Shown here: positions 1 through 5,790 of the stretch, piece after piece
How positions within the stretch are numbered: position 1 is the stretch's first letter
Layout: each line of letters begins with the position of its first letter
DNA from: Candidatus Cloacimonadota bacterium
GTDB lineage: Bacteria > Cloacimonadota > Cloacimonadia > Cloacimonadales > Cloacimonadaceae
Assembly (NCBI GenBank): GCA_028703735.1
Contig: JAQVMI010000126.1
Coordinates: 1 to 5,973, forward strand
Direction of reading: 5' to 3'
DNA length: 5,973 bases
Position numbers and translations under genes: made by a program
The notes under the pieces: model-generated
Database searches by the model: none
What the model saw: the letters and a program-made list of their open reading frames with translations, nothing else
Told to the model about the DNA's origin: nothing

Positions 1-822
1 TACTATCCGCTTATCCAGGGTGAAGACGGATTTAGCGATGCCAATATCCCAGCTTGGGTAGATAGAGTGCAGCCTGCGTATTTTGTAATGCCGCAGCTTA
101 CCTGGTGGGGAAAATATGTGCGGGGTTTTTGGAATACCCTGTTTGGTAAAAGAGATATGCTGATGGTTACCGAAGGTTATAGCGTTATTTTTGGCAGAGA
201 TAACCGCAGCTATTTTTACACAGGGCTTACCAGTGTGGGATCCGATGAGGGAACTGTGGGATTTACCCTGATAGACACCCGCGATAAAAGCACGCATCTT
301 TACAGGGTTTCCGGGGCAACAGAATTCGCAGCCATGCAATCTGCCGAAGGTAAGGTTCAGAATTTTGGATACAGTGCCACCTTTCCAATTTTAGTGAACC
401 TGAATGGTAATGCCACATATTTTATGACTCTGAAAGATAGCGCAGGATTGGTGAAAATGTTCTGCTTCGTATCGGTAAAGGATTTCTCTCTGGTAGGAGT
501 GGGCGAAAGCATGAAGGGAGCACGCGATAATTATCAGATGGCTATTGCGGGAAGCCGGATTGGTTCTTTGCCGGAAGGATCTATAGAAAAAGAAACCAGC
601 GAGGGAACAATTGCCAGAATTGGTAGTGATATAAAAGACGGACGCACCTTCTATTACTTCAGCTTACAAGAAAAACCTGGGATTATCTTTATCGCTACCA
701 GCAATTTAAGCAGCTTCTTGCCTATTACCAGTAGCGGAGATAAAGTAAGGATCGGCTATTTACGAAGTACCGATAAGGAAATAAGCCTCACCGAACTGAA
801 AAACCTTGCATTGGGGGAATAG
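1..822 (+). CDS. Conserved protein of unknown function, C-terminal 273 residues (start lies before the window)
   Basis: The frame is open from the first base to a TAG at 820-822. A GTG at 67 is internal, because conserved-looking sequence (DGFSDANIPAWVDRV) continues upstream of it, so the true start is off the window. No membrane helix or signal is visible in this part. Blocks that look conserved are WGKYVRGFWNTLFGKRDML, SVGSDEGTVGF, SAEGKVQNFGYSATFP and TYFMTLKDSAGLVKMF. From memory they resemble the C-terminal half of large proteins of unknown function, annotated as membrane-anchored hypotheticals in Firmicutes and other bacteria; this is recollection, not a search. The last ~75 residues (from about GTIARIG through GDKVRIGYL) have the alternating strand pattern of a small OB-like barrel, which is inference. 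No sorting domain is present, unlike the two secreted proteins further on. It converges on the Omp28-type gene. The coding call is firm; the function is unknown. Confidence 0.85.
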   Translation, partial: YYPLIQGEDGFSDANIPAWVDRVQPAYFVMPQLTWWGKYVRGFWNTLFGKRDMLMVTEGYSVIFGRDNRSYFYTGLTSVGSDEGTVGFTLIDTRDKSTHLYRVSGATEFAAMQSAEGKVQNFGYSATFPILVNLNGNATYFMTLKDSAGLVKMFCFVSVKDFSLVGVGESMKGARDNYQMAIAGSRIGSLPEGSIEKETSEGTIARIGSDIKDGRTFYYFSLQEKPGIIFIATSNLSSFLPITSSGDKVRIGYLRSTDKEISLTELKNLALGE

Positions 823-867
823 AGTTAGCGGATAGCACTATAAAAGGTTACAAAACAGTATTTGCAC

Positions 868-895
868 CCGCCTCGTGTACTGACAACCGGGGCGG
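868..895 (+). other. GC-rich hairpin downstream of the first gene
   Basis: CCGCCTCG at 868-875 pairs with CGGGGCGG at 888-895: eight pairs including one G-U, with a 12-base loop. It begins 46 bases after the stop codon of the plus-strand gene. It could slow or end transcription or protect the mRNA 3' end. It has no T tract on its 3' side, so it is not a standard intrinsic terminator. Confidence 0.4.
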
Positions 896-951
896 CTGTG
901 ATTACGGATATATGACGTTTGTTTTATAGGAGTAGGAGTACGTATTTTTAC

Positions 952-978
952 CACCGAGAACACCGAGAACACCGAAAT
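952..978. repeat. 9-bp tandem repeat, CACCGAGAA x2 plus a variant
   Basis: CACCGAGAA occurs at 952-960 and 961-969, followed by the variant CACCGAAAT at 970-978. The last unit runs directly into the first copy of the larger duplicated block. From memory, similar CACCGAGAA or CACAGAGGA strings occur in intergenic DNA of many environmental bacterial genomes, often beside C/T-rich repeats like those that follow here. No function is known to me. Confidence 0.75.
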
Positions 979-1077
979 CTATAAATCAAACCCTTCGATC
1001 TTCAAACCCTGTTTCACCTTTACACCTTTACACCTTTACACCTTTCCACCTTTCCACTTTCCAAGTGTTCCACCTTC
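968..1077. repeat. Duplicated composite repeat block, copy 1
   Basis: The block opens with a 39-base segment (968-1006) that recurs exactly at 1141-1179. It continues with period-8 units: CTTTACAC at 1018-1025, 1026-1033 and 1034-1041, then CTTTCCAC at 1042-1049 and 1050-1057. It closes with CCAAGTGTTCCACCTT at 1061-1076. All landmarks recur in copy 2 at the same 173-base offset, so the two copies align without gaps and with only scattered substitutions. It does not encode a credible protein. Confidence 0.85.
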
Positions 1078-1086
1078 CAATCTTCA

Positions 1087-1105
1087 CCGGCATTACAAAT
1101 ACCGG
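1087..1105. other. Small hairpin in the spacer between repeat copies
   Basis: CCGGCATT at 1087-1094 pairs with AATACCGG at 1098-1105 around a 3-base loop, with one C-A mismatch. It sits in the ~60-base spacer between the two copies of the composite block and may be part of the same repetitive element. Confidence 0.4.
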
Positions 1106-1140
1106 CAAACAACAGGATGCAATCCTATGTTACGCTGCAA

Positions 1141-1250
1141 AACACCGAAATCTATAAATCAAACCCTTCGATCTTCAAATTTTGTTTCACCTTTCCACTT
1201 TTCCACCTTTACACTTTTCCACCTTTCCACCTTCCAAGTGTTACACCTTT
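1141..1250. repeat. Duplicated composite repeat block, copy 2
   Basis: Bases 1141-1179 match 968-1006 exactly. Three substitutions follow (TTT for CCC), then TGTTTCACCTTT matches again, followed by octamer units in a different mix of CTTTCCAC, TTTTCCAC and CTTTACAC. CCAAGTGTTACACCTT at 1234-1249 corresponds to 1061-1076 of copy 1. The period-8 pattern then continues beyond the duplicated part as CTTTCCAC and AACCCTCC units, up to the terminator. Confidence 0.85.
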
Positions 1251-1259
1251 CCACTTTCC

Positions 1260-1280
1260 AACCCTCCAACCCTCCAACCT
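1260..1280. repeat. AACCCTCC octamer run
   Basis: AACCCTCC occurs at 1260-1267 and 1268-1275, followed by AACCT. The unit sequence differs from the CTTTCCAC units upstream but the 8-base period is kept. The run directly abuts the A tract of the terminator. Confidence 0.65.
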
Positions 1281-1314
1281 AAAAAAAGGGGCAGGCTATA
1301 CACCCACCCCTTTT
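1281..1314 (-). terminator. Intrinsic terminator of the Omp28-type gene, probably bidirectional
   Basis: AAAAGGGG at 1284-1291 pairs with CCCCTTTT at 1307-1314, with further G-C pairing possible inside. Read on the minus strand, the GGGG/CCCC stem is followed by seven T residues (1287 down to 1281), a classic intrinsic terminator 37 bases past the stop codon of the minus-strand gene. Read on the plus strand it is followed by only four T residues, so it may also serve the convergent plus-strand gene, less efficiently. Confidence 0.85.
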
Positions 1315-1333
1315 CATCGGTAAGATTATTCTT

Positions 1334-1350
1334 TTACGCAAACTGCGTAA
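1334..1350 (-). other. Perfect 7-bp hairpin abutting the stop codon
   Basis: TTACGCA at 1334-1340 and TGCGTAA at 1344-1350 form a perfect inverted repeat with a 3-base loop. It begins at the base next to the TAA of the minus-strand gene. It precedes the true terminator and may protect the mRNA 3' end. It has no T tract of its own. Confidence 0.5.
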
Positions 1351-3207
1351 TTACTTTAGTAAAATCATTTTCTTGGTGCTGCTAAATTTACCGGCATACA
1401 TTTTGAAATAGTAAACTCCGCTACCAACAGCACGATTATTATCATCGGTTCCATTCCATACAATGCTGTGATCTCCGGCAGCTTTGCGTTCGTCGATCAA
1501 GGTTTTCACCAATTGACCTTTCACATTGTAAATACCAATGCTCACGGGTGAAAATTCTTTCAGGCTGTAGCGAATGGTGGTTTCCGGATTAAAGGGATTG
1601 GGGAAGTTATTGTGCAATGCGGTTTTCTGCACGGGTGTAATTCCATCATCCACGGAAACAGGATTTTCTGGCAGATTTAGCAAGGCAACTTTGTAAGTTT
1701 GCAGCACTTCTTTGGTATCCAGATTTTGCACAAAGACCACAAGTTCGCTGTTAAACATATCCCAAGTGCTGCCAAAAGTGAAGTTTAGGGGTATATTCAT
1801 AACACCCAAAGGAGCATTTTTAAGATCCACAATAGTGCCATTCACATCAGGAACCATAAGCATATTTACGAAATTGAATTCGGTTTGACCCTGCCAATTA
1901 TAGGGAATGTGGCTTTGGGTGATAGCCACGTGCAACACCAAATTATCGTATGCCAAGTTAGCAAGCTTATTAATCTGGGCATATACGCTGTAATTAAGAG
2001 CATCGTTTGTCCCATACAGTGAAAGGCTGATTGGGGTTTTTATATCAGCACGCTGCTGATAAAGCGGTAAATATGAAGGGAAAATGCTGGTGGAATTATT
2101 CCCTCCAACATAGGATAACAGACCATCAAACACGCCAGTGGGAAATCCGCTAATTCCATAATAGGCATTGCGAGCATCAGAAGTGTCTGTGGCATAGGGA
2201 TCACCATTGTGGTTTTCGATTACGGCTACATTGTAGCCTTCTTCCACAAAATGATCGGCAGCCATAGCCGCACCCGGACAGTATGGACACCATCCACCGG
2301 TACCAATTTCCAAGAGGACGTTTTGTTTACCTGAAGTCCAGGTATTCATGGTTTTTTCTTTTGTGTTGTTGGTGAGGTCTCCATCCACCACGTCTTCCAA
2401 AGAGCCAACGCTGAACACATAACGATACAGCTCGTTAGCTACTGCAGGTGTGAAACTGGGGAAACTTACATTAACCGTAGCACCGGCAGAAAGAGATTGA
2501 GAGTAAAAATCCGGATGGCTGTTTACCATTGTAGAGCCTTGGTATATATCCAGGGACACTGTGGCGGTTAAGGGGGACATGCCAAGATTTTTTACTTCGC
2601 AGATAGGTGTGATTGCTGTTCCTGCTTCCACATGCTCTGGTCCAGGGATATCCGTAATGCCTAAATCGTAAGGAAATGGAGTGTATAGCTTTACATTATC
2701 TATATACCAGTAGTCAATATTATAGGAAGAGCCACTAAAATAAATGGCAAATTGAAAGGAGCTGGAACCAACATCTGCATTGTTTATAGATACAGTCTTT
2801 AATTGGGGACCCACATTTGCCGTAGGATTCTGGCTGAATGCCACATTCCACGCTCCACCTCCGGAACGTGTAGCCACACCAACTGTAAAGGGAGTAGCAT
2901 ACCAATCCACATATTGATTATAGTCTAAATAAATGGTAGTTTCACCCGTTGTATCATATTGGGGAGAAATAAGATAGGTGCTTCCGGTGAATTGAGGTTC
3001 CCACGAAAAACGAACTTCCGGAGCACTGCCACCTGCAGAACCGCTTTGAACGGTATCCCAGTTTGCAGAATTGGAACTAATTGTCCAACCAGTCGGCGGG
3101 AAATTACCGGAAAAATCCTCATTTACCCAAATAGCACGGTTTGAGGCAGAAAGACTTGCGATGATGCATAACGCTGCAAGCAGTAACAGAACAGAAAGTT
3201 TTTTCAT
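1351..3207 (-). CDS. Secreted Omp28-type thioredoxin-fold protein with C-terminal sorting domain (618 aa)
   Basis: The start is the ATG at 3205-3207. TAAGGAG lies six bases upstream and the ATG opens a signal peptide (MKK, then a hydrophobic stretch to about residue 19, cleavage near 21-25). The frame is open 13 codons further upstream, but that extension has no ribosome binding site and would bury the signal. Visible domains: a jelly-roll or choice-of-anchor-J type beta domain at ~25-176 (DFSG at 31-34, YWYIDNVKLY at 166-175); a CARDB-like Ig domain at ~180-288; a thioredoxin-like domain at ~293-395 with WCPYC (Cys307, Cys310) and a likely cis-proline in GFPTG (Pro356); a beta-rich region at ~396-510 of the kind that follows it in Omp28-related proteins; and a FlgD-like sorting domain at ~533-618 ending KMILLK. 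It is probably exported by Sec and then anchored or released at the surface. A disulfide or redox role is inferred from the Cys pair. The gene appears intact, with its own promoter and terminator. Confidence 0.93.
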   Translation of the reverse strand: MKKLSVLLLLAALCIIASLSASNRAIWVNEDFSGNFPPTGWTISSNSANWDTVQSGSAGGSAPEVRFSWEPQFTGSTYLISPQYDTTGETTIYLDYNQYVDWYATPFTVGVATRSGGGAWNVAFSQNPTANVGPQLKTVSINNADVGSSSFQFAIYFSGSSYNIDYWYIDNVKLYTPFPYDLGITDIPGPEHVEAGTAITPICEVKNLGMSPLTATVSLDIYQGSTMVNSHPDFYSQSLSAGATVNVSFPSFTPAVANELYRYVFSVGSLEDVVDGDLTNNTKEKTMNTWTSGKQNVLLEIGTGGWCPYCPGAAMAADHFVEEGYNVAVIENHNGDPYATDTSDARNAYYGISGFPTGVFDGLLSYVGGNNSTSIFPSYLPLYQQRADIKTPISLSLYGTNDALNYSVYAQINKLANLAYDNLVLHVAITQSHIPYNWQGQTEFNFVNMLMVPDVNGTIVDLKNAPLGVMNIPLNFTFGSTWDMFNSELVVFVQNLDTKEVLQTYKVALLNLPENPVSVDDGITPVQKTALHNNFPNPFNPETTIRYSLKEFSPVSIGIYNVKGQLVKTLIDERKAAGDHSIVWNGTDDNNRAVGSGVYYFKMYAGKFSSTKKMILLK

Positions 3208-3213
3208 TTTGAT

Positions 3214-3220
3214 CTCCTTA
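3214..3220 (-). promoter_or_regulatory. Ribosome binding site of the Omp28-type gene
   Basis: The minus strand reads TAAGGAG, then six bases, then ATG at 3207-3205. This strong Shine-Dalgarno match at good spacing decides the start in favour of the internal methionine that opens the signal peptide. Confidence 0.9.
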
Positions 3221-3244
3221 GGGGACACATACCTGATAAAATAC

Positions 3245-3272
3245 AATATAAACCGAATGGAATTACTGTCAA
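3245..3272 (-). promoter_or_regulatory. Sigma-70-type promoter of the Omp28-type gene
   Basis: On the minus strand a perfect -35 box TTGACA (3272-3267) is followed by a 16-base spacer and TATATT (3250-3245), a 5-of-6 match to the -10 consensus. Transcription would begin near 3238, giving a leader of about 30 bases that ends in the TAAGGAG site. The upstream genomic T/A-rich bases (around 3273-3280) could act as an UP-like element. This suggests transcription independent of the upstream vWA gene. Confidence 0.75.
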
Positions 3273-3300
3273 TAAAAATCAGCTACCAAGCAGAATTGCT

Positions 3301-3341
3301 CCCCTCTCCCTTGATGGGAGATGGGTTGGGGGTGAGGGTGA
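3301..3341. repeat. Palindromic intergenic repeat-like element (CCCTCTCCC/GGGAGA type)
   Basis: CCCCTCTCCC at 3301-3310 pairs with GGGAGATGGG at 3316-3325 around the loop TTGAT, with one C-T mismatch in ten positions. A G-rich tail (GGGGGTGAGGGTGA) follows to 3341. From memory this hairpin plus GGTGAGGGTGA tail is a very common dispersed intergenic sequence in environmental bacterial genomes. I do not know an agreed name or function. It lies about 28 bases upstream of the -35 box of the Omp28-type gene. Confidence 0.6.
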
Positions 3342-3353
3342 CAATTCTTCATC

Positions 3354-3379
3354 CAAGCATGTTTACATTTTTATGCTTG
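3354..3379. other. 7-bp stem hairpin in the intergenic region
   Basis: CAAGCAT at 3354-3360 and ATGCTTG at 3373-3379 are perfect inverted repeats around a 12-base loop. There is no T tract on either side, so it is not a clear terminator. It may belong to the same repetitive patch as the neighbouring palindrome. Confidence 0.4.
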
Positions 3380-3534
3380 CAACTCCCACAACGCCTATGC
3401 TTTACAAGGTTATATTTGTGTCAATAATTTTGCGCTTTCGTTTTCTGAATAGGCGGAAACCTGTTTATTACAGATTTTAGTCAACCTCATCTCTGCTATC
3501 CCGATTGTTAATTTGCTCGTAGGTGCGTTTTTTG

Positions 3535-5790
3535 CTACTTTAACAGCACCATTTTATGCACTGTATTGCGTTTACCTTGTTGCAGTTTGGCGAAATAAAT
3601 GCCTGATGCAATGGATCTCCCACCGTTATCTTTGCCCTGCCAAATAGCTTGATGTATGCCAGCAGATAATTCGCCATCTATTAAATCTGCCACTTTCTGA
3701 CCTCTGATGTTATAAATACTTAGCTTTACTTTTCCTTCGTTGGGAATAGAGAAACGAACTGTTGTGGAGGGATTAAAGGGATTGGGGTAATTGCCTTCCA
3801 AGGCAAAGACTGCCGGAGCATTTTCGTCATTCTGTTTCAAATGCACATGGCGGAAAGCATTAAGTTCTGGATATAAGTGGTTCTCTTGGGATAATACCAT
3901 GTCTTCATACACTGATGCTGGCTTCAATACTATCTCTTTCTTATCACCTGCCCAAATCCTGAATTCCAGTTCGGTGCTATCGCCATTAGCAGGTTCAGAA
4001 TATGCCAATATTTGCAAGGGATAGCCCTCAAAAACTCTGGCACCGATGCAGTTGTCTCCTTGATATATGCCAATTTCTTCATAAGTGGGATTGCCTTCAA
4101 TACTCTCTACCATTATAGTTTCATAATTAGGTTTATCTTCATAAGTATAAAACTGCGCTACGAGAGGTTTGATCTCTCCTCTGGGGCGATAGCCATTCCA
4201 AACAAGCGATGTGTTATTAATTGCCCTTACCTCTATAGAATCACCATACTTGATGATCGGTCGTAACGAAAAATTATCGTGAACCCACCCCTCCTCTTTC
4301 TTTTTCATGCTCCACTTTTGTGCTTTGATGTAATCTATATCATCCAGAATATTAGCAAGAGCTTCTTCAGGATATACAGTTGTATAACATGGATACGTTA
4401 TCCAGTTCCAACCTTCACTGATCTTATATACCGATGTTGTATCAACTTTGGTGCCCATTTCAAATAATTTAATGTTATCAATATCTCTGATTCTTAGCTT
4501 GTAACCAACCTTGCTATCGAGGTATTGAAGACCATAGTATGACCAGTAGTCTTCATACGAAGCATAACCTTTATCCGAAAGCACTATAGACAAGTAAGGC
4601 TCTAAAGACACTGCGGCATAATCAACCAGATTCCCTCCGTTTTCCCTCACGAGCTTGGGAAAACCTACCCAGTTCCAACCCTGACGAAGGTTGCGAGCCA
4701 CGAAAGGATAGACTGGGTCACTCATGTATATATGCCTTCTAATTGAACGTTTCAAGTCCTGGAGTTGTGAGTTGATGTTATAAGTAAATTCGTACACACC
4801 TTTGATGGGACTAAAAAGCCCTATGACTTCATTGTATATATATACATATGTGCTATAAACACCATCATTTCCAATTAGGTCTCCATTTGCCCCATTATCA
4901 TAGAGAATTATCTCCTTTGACCATGTATCTCTACTTATAGTCAATGTAACCTCAGCATCAAGAACTGGTTCCAAGTAGTCTGTAACTGAAACAGATACGA
5001 GAAAGAGAGAATCAACTGGTTGAAACTGTGGGATTTCAGATATCTCCGTTTGAATATCTGAGATAACCTCAACACCAAAACAATACTCGACAGACAACTC
5101 AGAGTTGTTTTCTATGGTTGCTGTCCATCTACCAGTTTCTGGATTATTTATGTCCAACCTATCCATTACTCCATAGAATAGATATTCATTATATTCAGTT
5201 CCAGAGGGAGAAGTTAGGTTTAGAGTAATCTCATCAGTTAGCATCTCCTCTCCGAAAGATAAATACGATTTGATTCTGAATGTTTTGCTATCAACAGAAA
5301 ATGGAATGCTTGTGGCTTGATTTGATATAATTATACCACGCGTATCTGTGGTTGAATTTGTTTGCCTTATACCGTTGATTAACGATTGGACATCGTAATA
5401 AGAATATGATACATTAGGTCTGTGGTAAAACAACCCTTCACCCCATTGAGCAATCATGCTCATATTGGACATGCTCATATCTGCAAATGCGTAATCAGTA
5501 GTGTAACATATTGAATGACACTTGATATCGGGTAAATAATTGTTATTGATATATGTTTGAATATTATTTGGGCTGATTGTGTAATTATGCAAACCATCAG
5601 AAAACAATATGAAGCCTTTATTTCTCATTGGCGGTTCAAATCTCTGGTATCCTACATGAAATGGAACATTGAGATTAGTATCATGCCTATAGGTGATATT
5701 TACGATTACATCCTCAATCAAATCTGAAATGTTGTTATTAACTGGAACTAAGCTATTGTTGTTGCCTACCATATTAACAACGTCAGGCAT
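3535..5790 (-). CDS. Large modular surface protein: incomplete vWA domain, CLCA-like beta domains, two GWNW modules, sorting domain (751 aa, N-terminus missing)
   Basis: Numbered from the ATG at 5790, the first possible start in this frame. Residues ~1-145 are the later two thirds of a vWA domain: HDTN (36-39) fits the MIDAS threonine region and GFILFSDG (59-66) the characteristic ILLSDG strand. The first MIDAS motif (DxSxS) is absent. Residues ~160-242 form a beta sandwich (SPSG, then GRWTATI). Residues ~260-340 form an Ig-like domain with DNGANGDLIGNDGVYS (298-313), closely like the loop in CLCA-type vWA proteins. Two related modules follow, opening with GWNWVGFP (370-377) and GWNWITYP (460-467). 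A FlgD-like sorting domain (667-751, NYPNPFNPSTT to KMVLLK) ends the protein. A sorted protein must be exported, yet there is no signal peptide, and no spaced ribosome binding site precedes 5790 (GGGGG lies only one base away). The gene is therefore probably 5'-truncated or frameshifted, and may be a pseudogene. Surface adhesion or matrix binding is inferred from the domains only. Confidence 0.85.
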   Translation of the reverse strand: MPDVVNMVGNNNSLVPVNNNISDLIEDVIVNITYRHDTNLNVPFHVGYQRFEPPMRNKGFILFSDGLHNYTISPNNIQTYINNNYLPDIKCHSICYTTDYAFADMSMSNMSMIAQWGEGLFYHRPNVSYSYYDVQSLINGIRQTNSTTDTRGIIISNQATSIPFSVDSKTFRIKSYLSFGEEMLTDEITLNLTSPSGTEYNEYLFYGVMDRLDINNPETGRWTATIENNSELSVEYCFGVEVISDIQTEISEIPQFQPVDSLFLVSVSVTDYLEPVLDAEVTLTISRDTWSKEIILYDNGANGDLIGNDGVYSTYVYIYNEVIGLFSPIKGVYEFTYNINSQLQDLKRSIRRHIYMSDPVYPFVARNLRQGWNWVGFPKLVRENGGNLVDYAAVSLEPYLSIVLSDKGYASYEDYWSYYGLQYLDSKVGYKLRIRDIDNIKLFEMGTKVDTTSVYKISEGWNWITYPCYTTVYPEEALANILDDIDYIKAQKWSMKKKEEGWVHDNFSLRPIIKYGDSIEVRAINNTSLVWNGYRPRGEIKPLVAQFYTYEDKPNYETIMVESIEGNPTYEEIGIYQGDNCIGARVFEGYPLQILAYSEPANGDSTELEFRIWAGDKKEIVLKPASVYEDMVLSQENHLYPELNAFRHVHLKQNDENAPAVFALEGNYPNPFNPSTTVRFSIPNEGKVKLSIYNIRGQKVADLIDGELSAGIHQAIWQGKDNGGRSIASGIYFAKLQQGKRNTVHKMVLLK

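Larger units (their letters stand above)
823..1350. other. Intergenic region between convergent genes, repeat-rich and non-coding
   Basis: These 528 bases separate the TAG of the plus-strand gene from the TAA of the minus-strand gene. In order they hold a GC-rich hairpin (868-895), a doubled hexamer GGAGTA (929-940), a 9-bp tandem repeat (952-978), two copies of a ~110-bp octamer-rich block (968-1077 and 1141-1250) separated by a spacer with a small hairpin (1087-1105), a CAACCCTC octamer run (1260-1280), a bidirectional terminator (1281-1314) and a short perfect hairpin (1334-1350). Short open frames on the plus strand here translate to Phe/Pro/His/Leu-rich low-complexity strings caused by the repeats, have no ribosome binding site, and are not genes. 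Confidence 0.75.
3208..3534. other. Intergenic region between the two minus-strand genes
   Basis: These 327 bases separate the TAG of the vWA gene (3535-3537) from the ATG of the Omp28-type gene. The downstream part holds the ribosome binding site and promoter; the middle holds the palindromic repeat (3301-3341) and a 7-bp hairpin (3354-3379). Between 3380 and 3534 I see no gene, and no convincing terminator for the vWA gene. A plus-strand open frame covering 3071-3427 is an antisense shadow without a ribosome binding site. Confidence 0.7.

Noticed and set aside
968..1250. CRISPR array
   Set aside because: Only two copies of the long unit exist, the repeats run into low-complexity octamers, there are no evenly sized unique spacers, and no cas gene is present.
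1117..1385. Two overlapping plus-strand open frames of 67-68 codons
   Set aside because: They lie on the C/T-rich octamer repeats and terminator, translate to Phe/Pro/Leu/His/Thr low complexity, and have no ribosome binding site.
3166..3207. Lipoprotein signal in the Omp28-type protein (Cys14 in LAALC)
   Set aside because: The residue before Cys is Leu rather than Gly, Ala or Ser, and the cysteine lies inside the hydrophobic core, so an ordinary signal peptide fits better.
3399..3424. TTGACA at 3424-3419 on the minus strand as a second promoter
   Set aside because: The -35 box is perfect, but nothing close to TATAAT lies 16-18 bases downstream, and the gene already has a better promoter at 3245-3272.
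2925..3427. Open frames antisense or out of frame around the start of the Omp28-type gene (2925-3122 minus, 2959-3144 plus, 3071-3427 plus)
   Set aside because: They are shadows of the signal-peptide and jelly-roll coding region and of the palindromic repeat, with no ribosome binding site or recognisable domain.
3507..3534. T6 run after the vWA gene stop as a terminator
   Set aside because: The T tract reads on the plus strand, the wrong direction for this gene, and no stem precedes it.
3791..4467. Three plus-strand open frames antisense to the vWA gene
   Set aside because: They overlap well-supported minus-strand domains (sorting domain and GWNW modules) and have no start signals.
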